A stretch of DNA of 64,000 nt from Akkermansia muciniphila (GTDB lineage: Bacteria; Verrucomicrobiota; Verrucomicrobiia; Limisphaerales; SIBE01): assembly GCA_945861765.1 (NCBI GenBank), contig CAMAWP010000003.1:1-64000 (forward strand), given 5' to 3'. Below, piece after piece: positions 9,645-18,531 of this stretch. A program made the position numbers and the translations under genes. How positions within the stretch are numbered: the first letter of the stretch is position 1; every line of letters starts with the position of its first letter. Below the pieces are notes generated by a model. The model was not told the DNA's origin. It searched no databases and saw nothing but the letters and a program-made list of their open reading frames with translations.

Positions 9645-10547
9645 ATGAAAATTCAGTCACTCCTTCAGAGTTTTATCGTCGGCTGTTCCTTTGTCGTGGC
9701 TCCACTCTTGTCGGTGTCTGGAGCCGAATTGGTCGTGCCGGACGACGTCCTATTTGAGGCCGGAATCGAGTATTCCAACCCAGACAATCAGCATTTGCAG
9801 CTCAACATGGCTCGCCCTAAAAATGGCAAAGGTCCATTTCCGGTGGTCCTCTGCATTCACGGTGGCGGCTTCCGGGCCGGCAGCCGGGATGGTTACAACA
9901 AGCTTTGCCAAACACTGGCGCAGCGCGGATTTGTGGCTGTAACAGCGAGCTATCGGCTGGCCCCCAAATATCAATTTCCCGCCGCTGTGCATGACGTGAA
10001 AGCTGCCGTGCGCTGGCTGCGAGCTAACGCTTCGAAATATCATCTCGATCCCGATCGCATCGGGACCACCGGCGGGTCGGCAGGTGGACACCTGGCTCAA
10101 TTTCTAGGCGTCACCCCCGGTATTGCGCAATTCGAAGGCAGTGGAGGAAACGCTGAGCAATCGAGCAAGGTCGCATGCGTTGTGAACTCTTATGGTCCAA
10201 GTGACTTCACCAAGTCGTACGGCAAAAGCGTCGATGCTGCCGAGGTCCTTCCCTTGTTCCTCGGTGGGGATGTGGAGCACGAGCGGCGGCGGCACATTGT
10301 GTCCAGCCCGCTTTACTGGGTTACTCCCGAGGCAGCACCGACATTGTGCATCCACGGAACCGAGGACAAATACGTTGCTTACGAGCAGGCGACCTGGATC
10401 GTGGATCGCCTGAAAGCGTGTGATGTCGAAGTCGAGTTGCTGACGCTGGAGGGAGCGGGTCACGGTTTCAAAGGGGCAGATGCGGAGAAGGCGGACAAGG
10501 CCTTGCTGGCATTTTTTGAGAAGCATCTAAAGCCGAAGACGAAATAA
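9645..10547 (+). CDS. Secreted alpha/beta hydrolase (BD-FAE / HSL-type esterase)
   Basis: 300 residues from ATG 9645, chosen because a signal peptide follows at once (MKIQSLLQSFIVGCSFVVAP); the open frame extends further upstream into the desaturase gene without justification. The family hallmarks are clear: oxyanion motif HGGG at 72-75, nucleophile elbow GGSAGG with Ser145, Asp241 in HGTEDKYV and His273 in GAGHGF. Such enzymes hydrolyse short acyl or feruloyl/acetyl esters, and those found beside sugar-oxidising proteins often deacylate plant polysaccharides. Only the catalytic class is secure. Confidence 0.88.
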   Translation: MKIQSLLQSFIVGCSFVVAPLLSVSGAELVVPDDVLFEAGIEYSNPDNQHLQLNMARPKNGKGPFPVVLCIHGGGFRAGSRDGYNKLCQTLAQRGFVAVTASYRLAPKYQFPAAVHDVKAAVRWLRANASKYHLDPDRIGTTGGSAGGHLAQFLGVTPGIAQFEGSGGNAEQSSKVACVVNSYGPSDFTKSYGKSVDAAEVLPLFLGGDVEHERRRHIVSSPLYWVTPEAAPTLCIHGTEDKYVAYEQATWIVDRLKACDVEVELLTLEGAGHGFKGADAEKADKALLAFFEKHLKPKTK

Positions 10548-10657
10548 CTCTGTAGGGGTTACGTCCTCGATGGCAAATGGGCCTTCAACACTGTGAGCTC
10601 AGCCGACCATCAGGATTTGAGCGGTACTCTGAGATGGTTTAACAAGCCGGTCTCAGG

Positions 10658-11779
10658 TCATTTGTCGGGCTCAGGCTCAACTTGAGGGGAGGTCTTCTCC
10701 GTCGCTTGGTCTGGCGCGGTTTTTCGAGTCTGGGCCTTGAGATCGTCGATGATATGGGCTAGCAGGGCCGCAGGGAGCGCATAGGAAGCGACTCGGCCAG
10801 CACGGGCGATGTTAAGACCGATGGCCTGGCCGTCGAGATTCAGGAGCGGCCCACCGCACTGCCATGGCTGCAGCACGGTGTCGTGTTGAACGGCCAGTTC
10901 AAAACCTTCAGAGCGTTGGCTGATTTCGCCTCCAAGTCGGTTCATGCGCTCCTGGCGATTAAACCCGCGGAATCCGGTTTCGGGCTTTGGCAACATCATT
11001 CGCACACTCGCATCGAACTCCTCGGTTTCGCGCTGGACGCGCAGCTTGACTGTCTGCCCTTCGCGGAAATGCCGCAGAGTGGTAGTTAATTCATCGCGGT
11101 TTTTGATCTTTGTATCGTTTACCGCGAGGATAATGTCGCCTGGCTTGAGACCCGCTTTTTCTGCACCAAGGCCCTCCGTGACCTCGACGATCTTGGCGAC
11201 TGCTGCGTTGGTCAGCAGGACCCCAATCAGAGCCCGTTTCGGCAGGATTTTCCGCGGCGGGACGCTGACAATACCGACCGCTTCCGGCGTTTTTTCCGTC
11301 CCGGGTGTCACGACCCATTGGCCAACGGAGGCTTCTTCCGAAACCCACCTGATTGGCGTCAAGCTGGTAGCTTTGACTTTCACCAGAGCCACATCGTTGT
11401 CATCATCCCTGGCCACCAATTCCGCATCGATCTCGGTGTGATTTGCGAGCTTGCAGGTCAACTTGCCGTCTTTGAGCTCGCTTGCCTTCGTGATGATCAG
11501 ACCGCTGGCTTCGACGACGGTACCGAGGGCGACCGTCTTACCATCCAGATCGATCCTCACGATCGAATGGCGCGCCGCGTCGGTCGCTGAAGAAAATGCG
11601 GCAAGCGTCAGAGCGCCACTCTTGAATCGATCCTCTCCCAGCGTGGCTGAACGGTTGGATGAATTCTGTGCGTGCGAAGTCCTCGTCAACACGCTCACCG
11701 CCAGCAGCAGGAGCGGCAGCATACGGCCTGGAATAAAACGCAACATATTAGCTTCTTCTCGAATTCCGAATTCTGACAT
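10658..11779 (-). CDS. Trypsin/HtrA-like pseudoprotease with PDZ domain
   Basis: 373 residues, exported (hydrophobic segment 20-31, AxA-like cleavage around residue 37). The fold resembles HtrA: a LGTVVEASGLIITKASEL strand pair, DNDVALVKVKA, VGQWVVTPG and WQCGGPLLNLDGQAIGLNIA. The catalytic residues are replaced: Ser100 stands at the His position (KAS instead of AAH) and Cys308 at the nucleophile (QCGGP instead of DSGGP), while Asp129 remains. A PDZ domain (about 184-262: KRALIGVLLT..., EKAGLKPGDIILAVND) lies between the two halves of the second barrel rather than at the C-terminus. Its start codon overlaps the stop of the catalytic homologue upstream (TAATG), so the two are probably made together and may interact. 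A cysteine-nucleophile enzyme is a less likely alternative, since the base is absent. Confidence 0.8.
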   Translation of the reverse strand: MSEFGIREEANMLRFIPGRMLPLLLLAVSVLTRTSHAQNSSNRSATLGEDRFKSGALTLAAFSSATDAARHSIVRIDLDGKTVALGTVVEASGLIITKASELKDGKLTCKLANHTEIDAELVARDDDNDVALVKVKATSLTPIRWVSEEASVGQWVVTPGTEKTPEAVGIVSVPPRKILPKRALIGVLLTNAAVAKIVEVTEGLGAEKAGLKPGDIILAVNDTKIKNRDELTTTLRHFREGQTVKLRVQRETEEFDASVRMMLPKPETGFRGFNRQERMNRLGGEISQRSEGFELAVQHDTVLQPWQCGGPLLNLDGQAIGLNIARAGRVASYALPAALLAHIIDDLKAQTRKTAPDQATEKTSPQVEPEPDK

Positions 11780-13146
11780 TACGGACCGAACCGGCCGCCC
11801 CCGAAACCACGGCGTGGTTCGACAGTCACCTGGACGGACAATTCCATCGCATCTCGTTTGATGTCCAGCGTCACCTTTTGGCCTGGCTTGGTCCGCGTCA
11901 CGGATTGCTTGAACGATTCGGTTCCTTTTAGCTCATGGCCATTGAACTTTGTTACCACGTCGCCGACCTTCAATCCTGCCCTTTCTCCTGGACCATTTTT
12001 GTTAACAATCTCCAGCCGACACCCTTCGGGGTGGTCGAGTCCCCAGGCTCCGACCCAGACCTCCTGCACGGGCCGACCCCAGTCATCCCCTTTCGCCAGC
12101 CGATCCCAGGTTTCCTGAAACGCTCCGATTGAGACATGAAAGTTCGCGGCGGTGGAGTTGCTGATGCGGCTGTGGATGCCAACCACCCGACCGTGCATGT
12201 CGAACAGGGGTCCCCCGGAGTCGCCACCGATCAGGGTGCAATCGGTTTGCATCATGTCCGAAGCAAGCCGGATGATTCGCCCTAGTCGGACGACCATCGA
12301 GCGCTGGGGATCGAACCCGCCGGGATGGCCGAGCGCGAGGACCCAGTCACCCAGCCGAGTGCGGTCGATGTCACCGATATCTACATGGGACCAATGACCC
12401 TTGTCAGTGATCCTCATCAAACCTGCGTCCATCTCGTGATTCGTGCCCAGGGTTTTGCCTTTCGCGGTTTTGCCGTCGGGGAACGTAAATAGAACGTCAA
12501 GGTCGGGCGAGTCACAGACGTGGGCGGCGCACAGGACCAAGCCGTCGTCAGTAATGACAACGCCGCTGCCGCTGCCCCCTTGGACCTCGACGGCCACAAC
12601 GGACGGAGAGACCCGAGCTACCACCTTCTTAACATGATCTTCGATTGCTTTGAGATCGTCGAGCGATCCAGGTGTGTCTTTGCGGAAAGCACGAGGAAGA
12701 TCTGTGCGCCGGGTGGGCGGAGGCGTTGGAGCGGGCGCCGGTTCTGTGGGTGTGAAAGTCTCGTTCGGGGTTTCTTTAGCTTCCTGAAATAACAACCTGA
12801 GCACTGTTTCGACCTTCCTCGTCTCTTTAAGTAGAGGCAGGACTTCGCCATGGAACCGGCGATCTGAAGTGCTGGAAGTCTCGGATCGCTGGTCCGGCTG
12901 ATTCGATGGCTGCCGGGCAGCAGGTTGCTCTTTCGCGGACAGCGCGGCAGACGGCAGCAGGGCTGCAAATAGTCCGAAGGCAGCAAGCATCGCTGCGCCC
13001 GCGTGCTGAAGTGGCAGGAGTGCCTGGGCAAAGCGGGCCGCGGGGGTGCATTTACTGTGACCGGACGCGATCAGAACAGAGGCGTCGAGGCTCTTCGCGG
13101 TAGTATTGCAAAACCAAGTTCTCACACGGTTATAGACGCCGTTCAA
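11779..13146 (-). CDS. Trypsin-like serine protease with C-terminal PDZ
   Basis: 455 residues. A complete triad is visible: His209 (CAAHVC), Asp240 (HEMDAGLMRI) and Ser310 (GGDSGGPLF), with LGHPGGF before the specificity region. A PDZ domain fills residues about 360-445 (ERAGLKVGDVVTKFNG). The N-terminus is long: a hydrophobic export segment only appears at about 53-70 (MLAAFGLFAALLPSAALSA), so the real start could be Met53 (12990). A Pro/Thr-rich linker at 130-150 precedes the catalytic domain. Role: periplasmic or membrane-anchored protein quality control, as in HtrA/DegP relatives (family knowledge). The following gene encodes an inactive homologue coupled by a 1-base overlap. Confidence 0.87.
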   Translation of the reverse strand: MNGVYNRVRTWFCNTTAKSLDASVLIASGHSKCTPAARFAQALLPLQHAGAAMLAAFGLFAALLPSAALSAKEQPAARQPSNQPDQRSETSSTSDRRFHGEVLPLLKETRKVETVLRLLFQEAKETPNETFTPTEPAPAPTPPPTRRTDLPRAFRKDTPGSLDDLKAIEDHVKKVVARVSPSVVAVEVQGGSGSGVVITDDGLVLCAAHVCDSPDLDVLFTFPDGKTAKGKTLGTNHEMDAGLMRITDKGHWSHVDIGDIDRTRLGDWVLALGHPGGFDPQRSMVVRLGRIIRLASDMMQTDCTLIGGDSGGPLFDMHGRVVGIHSRISNSTAANFHVSIGAFQETWDRLAKGDDWGRPVQEVWVGAWGLDHPEGCRLEIVNKNGPGERAGLKVGDVVTKFNGHELKGTESFKQSVTRTKPGQKVTLDIKRDAMELSVQVTVEPRRGFGGGRFGP

Positions 13147-13362
13147 AAAGATTGGTTAACTAAATCTTTGTCGGGAGGCTGAAATCTCAAGCACCGGCAG
13201 AGCCATCAATTCATCACGGAGTTGGCGATCGAATTACCTCCTGCAAACCTCGACGACCTCGGCACTGTGATCGGCCACGGCGCAATATTTCGGTTTTTCA
13301 CGTTAACCCAAGGATCTATAATGTTCAGGCTAAGACACCCGCGCAGGCATCCTTGTTTCGAG

Positions 13363-13386
13363 ACTTTGTGAAAAGTTTCACAAAGT
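13363..13386. promoter_or_regulatory. 24-bp perfect palindrome, Rex- or CRP-like operator
   Basis: Two 11-base arms (ACTTTGTGAAA and TTTCACAAAGT) are separated by AG. The core fits the Rex box pattern TTGTGAANNNNTTCACAA exactly and also fits the CRP/FNR-family pattern TGTGA-N6-TCACA. It ends 38 bases before the start of the efflux ATPase gene and 217 bases from the divergent protease gene. A weak sigma-70-like promoter could overlap it (TTGTAG at 13389, TATTTT at 13412, spacer 17). Which regulator binds cannot be told from the sequence. Confidence 0.65.
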
Positions 13387-13424
13387 ACTTGTAGTCGATT
13401 CTGACTGGCAATATTTTCGCCCGA

Positions 13425-14105
13425 ATGGGTAATCCAGATGTTGTTACGATTCGTGAGCTGTCGAAGGTCTATAGGCAGGGCGAGATCAACGTGACAGCGT
13501 TGAACCGCATCTCTCTCGATATTCAAACTGGAGAATTCCTCACCCTCATGGGGCCTTCGGGGTCGGGCAAGTCCACCCTGTTGCACATCATCGCGGGAGT
13601 GGACCGTCCGACCAGCGGGGAATGTCGCGTCCAGGGAATTGATGTCGCGCGCTTGAGTGAATCAGAGCTGGCAGATTGGCGGAACCAAAATGTCGGATTC
13701 GTTTTTCAGACGTTTAATTTGATTCCGGTCCTCACCGCTTTTGAAAACGTAGAGCTTCCTTTGCTGCTGACGCGGCTTCGGGGAAAGCAACGGCGGCAGC
13801 AGGTGGACACGACACTCGAGTTGGTCGGACTCGCCGATCGCAAACATCACTTGCCGAAACAGCTTTCTGGCGGGCAGGAACAGCGTGTCGCCATCGCGCG
13901 GGCTCTGGTGACTGACCCAACCCTGATTGTCGCCGACGAACCCACCGGCAATCTCGATTCGCATTCCGCCCAGGAGGTTCTCGGCATTCTGCAGGCCCTG
14001 AGTCGTAACGCTGCCAAGACGGTCATTATGGTGACACATGACCCGAAAGCCGCAGCCTTCGGTTCGCGAACGATCCATCTGGAAAAGGGTGAATTAGTTG
14101 CCTGA
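13425..14105 (+). CDS. ABC transporter ATPase (MacB/LolD type)
   Basis: 226 residues. Walker [10 protein letters not shown] (43-51), Q-loop Gln95, signature [14 protein letters not shown] (147-160), Walker B LIVADEP (167-173) and the H-loop in VTHDP are all in place. The FQTFNLIP segment and overall size are typical of the MacB/LolD/FtsE branch that powers mechanotransmission-type exporters instead of pumping substrate through the membrane domain. The first permease gene starts 5 bases after its stop. ATG 13425 is used; there is no strong Shine-Dalgarno. The operator-like palindrome upstream suggests control by a redox or nucleotide-sensing regulator. Confidence 0.93.
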   Translation: MGNPDVVTIRELSKVYRQGEINVTALNRISLDIQTGEFLTLMGPSGSGKSTLLHIIAGVDRPTSGECRVQGIDVARLSESELADWRNQNVGFVFQTFNLIPVLTAFENVELPLLLTRLRGKQRRQQVDTTLELVGLADRKHHLPKQLSGGQEQRVAIARALVTDPTLIVADEPTGNLDSHSAQEVLGILQALSRNAAKTVIMVTHDPKAAAFGSRTIHLEKGELVA

Positions 14106-14110
14106 ACATC

Positions 14111-15256
14111 ATGACCATAGGCTCCTTTATTTTGAAAAATGCGTTGAGGAACAAACGCCGCGCCGCGTTATCGATCCTGAGTGTGGCCGTCAGTTGCGCC
14201 TTGTTGGTCACCTTGCTGACGTTGCAGCGGGAGTTGACGATTCCGCCCGAATCCGAAGCGGCGTCGCTCCGGGTCATCGCCCGCAACAAGGTTTCCCTCA
14301 CCCAACCGCTGCCGGCGAAGCAATTGGCGATACTCGACAAAATTCCCGGCATCGTGGCTGTTTCTCCATTCAGCTTCTTTGGGGGGAATTTCCGCGAGGA
14401 AACCGTGACCAGCTTCGCGCAGTTCGCCGTGGACCCGGCCCGATTTCAGGGCCTGCTCGTCGAAGGAAAGATTGTGGAAGGTTCCTACGATAGCTTCATC
14501 AAGAACCGGACTTCGTGCTTTGTAGGCGCGGACACGATCAAACGTTATGGTCTCAAGGTCGGCGACAAAATGCGCTTCACTGGGACGTTTTTTCCCGTCA
14601 ACCTCGACCTGGAGGTCGCGGCGGTGTTTCAAGGCACCGTGGATGATCGAGGAGTTTTCTTTCATCACAAGCTGCTCGACGAACTGATGGGTGATCCCGG
14701 CACGGTGGGAACCTGGTACCTGCGCGTGGCTTCGGCGGAGGTTGCGAATGACGTGATCAGCCGCATCAACAAGGCGTTCGAGAACACCGCCGCGGAGGTG
14801 AGAGCGGAGACGGAACGAGCTTTCCAGATGAGCTTTATCAGCATGTTGGGTAACGTCAAACTGCTCATCGGCTCGATCAGTTCGGTGGTGGTCTTCACGC
14901 TGTTGCTCGTCACTGTCAGCACGATGAGCATGGCGATCCGCGAACGGTTCCGCGAGCTCGCGGTGCTCAAGGCGCTCGGGTTTCGCCGTCGTGACCTGTT
15001 TGGGTTCATCCTCGCGGAGAGCTTCGGCCTGTCGGCGATCGGCGCTTTCGTAGGCATCGGCGGCGCTTGGGCCATGTGGACTTTGTCCGATCTCCAAAAA
15101 CTGACCAATGGTTTCTTGATTTACTTCGAGGTCACGACGCGCATCATTGCCACCGGAGCCTCCATCGCTGCGCTGCTCGGCATCATTTCGGCGATTTTAC
15201 CTTCCATCGCCGTCTCGCGAATGAGCGTGGTGGAGGGGTTGAAAACACTCGATTAG
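14111..15256 (+). CDS. MacB/FtsX-like ABC permease (first)
   Basis: 381 residues. Type VII ABC permease layout: a first transmembrane helix near residues 17-40 (ALSILSVAVSCALLVTLLTL), a periplasmic domain of about 220 residues, then three helices around 258-282, 310-335 and 350-372 with the FtsX signature before the second one (MAIRERFRELAVLKALGF). It forms the membrane partner of the adjacent ATPase. The second permease gene follows 137 bases later, so the exporter is probably a heterodimer, unlike the homodimeric MacB in which ATPase and permease are fused. Confidence 0.9.
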   Translation: MTIGSFILKNALRNKRRAALSILSVAVSCALLVTLLTLQRELTIPPESEAASLRVIARNKVSLTQPLPAKQLAILDKIPGIVAVSPFSFFGGNFREETVTSFAQFAVDPARFQGLLVEGKIVEGSYDSFIKNRTSCFVGADTIKRYGLKVGDKMRFTGTFFPVNLDLEVAAVFQGTVDDRGVFFHHKLLDELMGDPGTVGTWYLRVASAEVANDVISRINKAFENTAAEVRAETERAFQMSFISMLGNVKLLIGSISSVVVFTLLLVTVSTMSMAIRERFRELAVLKALGFRRRDLFGFILAESFGLSAIGAFVGIGGAWAMWTLSDLQKLTNGFLIYFEVTTRIIATGASIAALLGIISAILPSIAVSRMSVVEGLKTLD

Positions 15257-15393
15257 TCCAAAGTCCAAGATGTTTTATTGCATTCGTGGAAGCCTCATGA
15301 AACCTCCGATCTGCGCGGGCACAAATCGAAACGGTGAGATAAGCCTGACACATGTCCGTAGTTGGACATTGTGGACATTGGACTTAATTAATT

Positions 15394-16575
15394 ATGCCTT
15401 TGCCGCTGAAGTATAACTTTCGCAACGTGCGTGTGCGCTGGCGTTCAACGCTCTCCACCATACTGGGAATCGCTTTGGTGGTGAGCGTGTTTGTGCTCTT
15501 GAGAGCCCTGGCGCGGGGCATCGAGACGACCAACTCCAACACGGGCGACCCCCGGAATATCTTGGTTGTGCGTAAGGGCTCCCAGGCCGAATCCGGCAGC
15601 ATGGTCTCGCGTGAACAATTTCGGACGCTGCGATACTTTGACGAGATCGCTCGCAACGAGCAGGGCGAGCCGGTCATTTCAGCGGAATTGGTCTTGATTA
15701 TTAGCGTGCCGCGCGGCACTGGCGTAGGCGAGGCGAACACCTTGATCCGCGGTGTCACACCCAGCGGCCAGGAATTGCGGCCCCAGGTGAAACTTGTCAA
15801 AGGTCGCTGGTTCAGTCGTGGCAAACGCGAGATGATCGTCTCCGAGCGTTTGGCAGGCCGCTTCACCGGCTTTGAAATCGGCGGCACGATCAAGGCTGGC
15901 TTGGATCGTCTCACCGTGGTTGGCCATTTCGACGCTCGGAGCAGCGCCTTCGACAACGAAGCTTGGATGGATGCCGACGAAGCCCGCTCCATTTTTGACC
16001 GGGACCAGTATTCGAGCATATTGCTCCGGCCGCGCGATCAGGCGGCCGCAGATGCCATCATCAAACGCATCGAAGTGGACAAACGCCTAGGTTTGCGCGC
16101 CGAGCATGAGGTGGACTATTATTCCAAACAGACGATGACCGCGATGCCATTCAAGTACCTCGCCGCCATCCTCGGCGCGGCCATGTCCGTCGGCGCGGTG
16201 TTTGCGGCGATGAACACGATGTATGCGAGCGTCGCCGCGCGCACGCGCGAGGTTGGCACATTGCGAGTTCTTGGCTACTCGCGGCGATCGATTGTGTTCT
16301 GCTTTCTGATCGAGGGGACGCTCCTCGCGATACTAGGCGGGCTTCTCGGTTCGATTCTATCGCTCGCGGTTTATGCCTATGTCGTGGTGAGAAAGGTTCA
16401 GTTTGGGACGATGGATTGGCAATCTTTCGCTGAAACCGTCTTCCAGTTTCGCGTCACGCCCGATCTGATGCTGACTGGGATCGCGTTCGCCGCGATGATT
16501 GGTTTGGCTGGAAGCTTTTTGCCCGCGTTGCGCGCGGCTCGTCTGCCTGTAATCTCCGCCCTCAAATCCCTATGA
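15394..16575 (+). CDS. MacB/FtsX-like ABC permease (second)
   Basis: 393 residues, same topology as the first permease: N-terminal helix (VRWRSTLSTILGIALVVSVF), a large periplasmic domain with the SERLAGRFTGFEIGGTI segment, and three C-terminal helices, preceded by ARTREVGTLRVLGYSRRS, which is the conserved coupling region. Its last codon overlaps the adaptor gene (ATGA). The gap before it (15257-15393) is rich in GGAC/GTCC words; I see no gene there. Confidence 0.9.
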   Translation: MPLPLKYNFRNVRVRWRSTLSTILGIALVVSVFVLLRALARGIETTNSNTGDPRNILVVRKGSQAESGSMVSREQFRTLRYFDEIARNEQGEPVISAELVLIISVPRGTGVGEANTLIRGVTPSGQELRPQVKLVKGRWFSRGKREMIVSERLAGRFTGFEIGGTIKAGLDRLTVVGHFDARSSAFDNEAWMDADEARSIFDRDQYSSILLRPRDQAAADAIIKRIEVDKRLGLRAEHEVDYYSKQTMTAMPFKYLAAILGAAMSVGAVFAAMNTMYASVAARTREVGTLRVLGYSRRSIVFCFLIEGTLLAILGGLLGSILSLAVYAYVVVRKVQFGTMDWQSFAETVFQFRVTPDLMLTGIAFAAMIGLAGSFLPALRAARLPVISALKSL

Positions 16576-17594
16576 ATGAAGAGAAGCTTCAACACCTCCG
16601 GATCGCTTCGGACCAGAAACGGCGCGCAGGCGCACCCATTTGGACGATCGTTTTGGGTATCGCAGCCATCACAGGGGTCGCGATATTCTTCGCTATTCCC
16701 CGAGCCTCGGACTCGGTCCGCAGCGGCCTGAAGTCCAATCGGGAACTGGCGCGAACCTCCGATAAAGGCGCCCCCGACTCCAACCTCGGCACGCCTGCCG
16801 CCCAGGGCTCTGCGATGGCATCGCAACCGGCCAAGATTGAAGGTTCCGTGCTGACCGCCAGCGGTTACATCGTGAACCGGGAACGGATTGAACTGAGTCC
16901 GCGTTTCATGGGGGTGGTGAAATGGATTGGAGTAAAGAAGGGGGATTCAGTGACGAATGGCCAGGTCGTCGTGCTGCTCGATGATGCCGAATACAAGGCT
17001 CGTCTTAAGGAAAGCGAAGGCCGTTTGGCGTATGCGAAAGCTGGCCTGTCAAAAGCTGAGTTGGATTATGATCGCGTTGCCAAGTTAGCTCTGGAAAAGG
17101 TCGAATCCAAGCAAGCCGAGGACGATGTTCGCGTCCGAGTTGAGTCTGCTCGCGCCTCTTTATTGGAGAGCCAAGGTCAAAATGAGCTGGCGAAGACATT
17201 TCTGGATTGGACCGTGATTCGATCTCCGATCGATGGGGTCGTGCTAGAAAAGTTGGTTGATCCCAACGAATTGGTAGTTCCTCAAAGTTTTGGCGGCACA
17301 CGTGGCCCGAGCACGGCGTTGATTGCTCTGGCTGATCCAAAGGATTTGCAGGTCGAGATTGATCTGAACGAATCGGACCTCTCTAAGATCTTCCTCAATC
17401 AAGTGTGCAAGGTCAGTCCAGAAGCCTATCCCCAGAAAGGATATGAAGGTTACGTGGCGGAGATTGCTCCCGAAGCCAGTCGCCAGAAAGGAACCTTGCA
17501 GTTGAAAGTGCAGATCCGCAATTCCGATCGGTTCCTAACGCCTGAATTGAGCGCGAAAGTTGATTTCATCGGGGTTTCAAACGAGCAAAGATAA
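16572..17594 (+). CDS. MacA/HlyD-family periplasmic adaptor
   Basis: 340 residues. One N-terminal transmembrane helix (about 25-43), then a lipoyl/barrel-sandwich half (ASGYIVNRERIELSPRFMGV, GVKKGDSVTNGQVVVLLDD), an alpha-helical hairpin around residues 135-205, the second lipoyl half (FLDWTVIRSPIDGVVLEKLV) and a beta-barrel domain. Adaptors of this type bridge an inner-membrane ABC exporter to a TolC-like channel; no TolC gene is in the window, so it may use one encoded elsewhere. Overlaps the second permease by 4 bases, which ties it to the operon. Confidence 0.92.
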   Translation: MNEEKLQHLRIASDQKRRAGAPIWTIVLGIAAITGVAIFFAIPRASDSVRSGLKSNRELARTSDKGAPDSNLGTPAAQGSAMASQPAKIEGSVLTASGYIVNRERIELSPRFMGVVKWIGVKKGDSVTNGQVVVLLDDAEYKARLKESEGRLAYAKAGLSKAELDYDRVAKLALEKVESKQAEDDVRVRVESARASLLESQGQNELAKTFLDWTVIRSPIDGVVLEKLVDPNELVVPQSFGGTRGPSTALIALADPKDLQVEIDLNESDLSKIFLNQVCKVSPEAYPQKGYEGYVAEIAPEASRQKGTLQLKVQIRNSDRFLTPELSAKVDFIGVSNEQR

Positions 17595-17952
17595 ACGGCG
17601 TGCAACCGACTTTGGCATCGAGCAATGAGAGCTTGTTTGAAAACTAAGAGAGGTCTTGCGGTGAGGAGTTTTGGTTTCGGCGGAGGCGGCGAAGCCGGAG
17701 ACAACATTTCGCAAAGCGAACGTTCCTCAACGAGAGGGTAAAGATTGTTTGCCGGCCGTTCCTCCGTGGCAAAATTTGCCTGCTCCTCGCCAAACCCGGT
17801 TAGCCGTGCCGCAGGAATGTCGGTTTTGGCTTGGAAAAGGCGTTCTTTACGTCCGGCAATGTATTGGTGTAAAACATGCTTTGCGTCCCAGGTAGCAGAG
17901 TAATGAAGCAAAGCAAATTGAAGCAATACTGAGCATCGATGCAATAGAATTT
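17595..17952. other. Non-coding stretch, nothing recognised
   Basis: No convincing gene, RNA or hairpin terminator seen. Short frames on both strands lack family motifs. It may hold decayed coding sequence, but I cannot name a parent. Confidence 0.4.
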
Positions 17953-18246
17953 ATGGTCATCAATACAAATTCCACCGGAATGGTAAGCCCGAACAACCTG
18001 AACTCAGGTTCCGCCAACGCCGCCAAGGCAAGTCGCCAAACTGCCGTTCGCTCAGATGACACGGATATTACTGCCCGAAACGCGGAAGAAATATCCCATG
18101 TTGCCGTTCGCGAGATACTGGATTCGCGCGGTGCCGATGCGGCTACTGATTACGCCCGGATTCATATTTTGACAGACTCGAATACCGCGCTTCTGGTTCA
18201 AGCCAATTTGAATCCTCAGCATGTGCTTGATCTCCTTGCGGAGTAA
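17953..18246 (+). CDS. Small protein with flagellin-end-like termini
   Basis: 97 residues, not assigned to a known family with confidence. The N-terminus MVINTNSTGMVSPNNLN resembles the opening of flagellins (MxINTNxxxxxxxxNLN), and the C-terminus LLVQANLNPQHVLDLLAE resembles the flagellin ending (LAQANxxPQxVLxLL). The middle lacks the rest of the D0/D1 coiled-coil regions, so it cannot be a normal flagellin. It could be a heavily shrunken flagellin-like protein, a relic, or chance similarity. No flagellar genes are nearby; it sits alone between the efflux operon and msrB, with no clear ribosome-binding site. Confidence 0.5.
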   Translation: MVINTNSTGMVSPNNLNSGSANAAKASRQTAVRSDDTDITARNAEEISHVAVREILDSRGADAATDYARIHILTDSNTALLVQANLNPQHVLDLLAE

Positions 18247-18531
18247 CTACTGAGCACCGGCGACGGTGTCGAATGGCCTGCGCAAACGATTGGCTCGCGA
18301 TCCACCCATTTGCTCGGGCGTGGATCACGACAACGCTCAACCCCTTCTATTCAGGCGGTTTTCTAGCTGCCCTTCTCACATCTAGACCTGGTTTCTCGAT
18401 CACCTTCGCTTGAGGAGTGAGGAGCAAGGTTTCTGTTGATGATTGGAGGATGGAGTGACATTCCGGCACCGACGACAACTATTATGAATACGAGATCTTT
18501 TCTTCTCCCGAGATACTGTTAAAGTGTTCCA

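Noticed and set aside
14168-15097. 309-codon minus-strand frame
   Set aside because: Complete antisense shadow of the first ABC permease with no recognisable domain.
15257-15393. Repeated GGACATTG/GTCCAA words between the two permease genes
   Set aside because: Low-complexity similarity without a defined unit or symmetry that I could set limits on.
17450-17944. 164-codon minus-strand frame over the adaptor end and the following gap
   Set aside because: Half of it is antisense to the clearly real adaptor gene and the rest shows no family motif.
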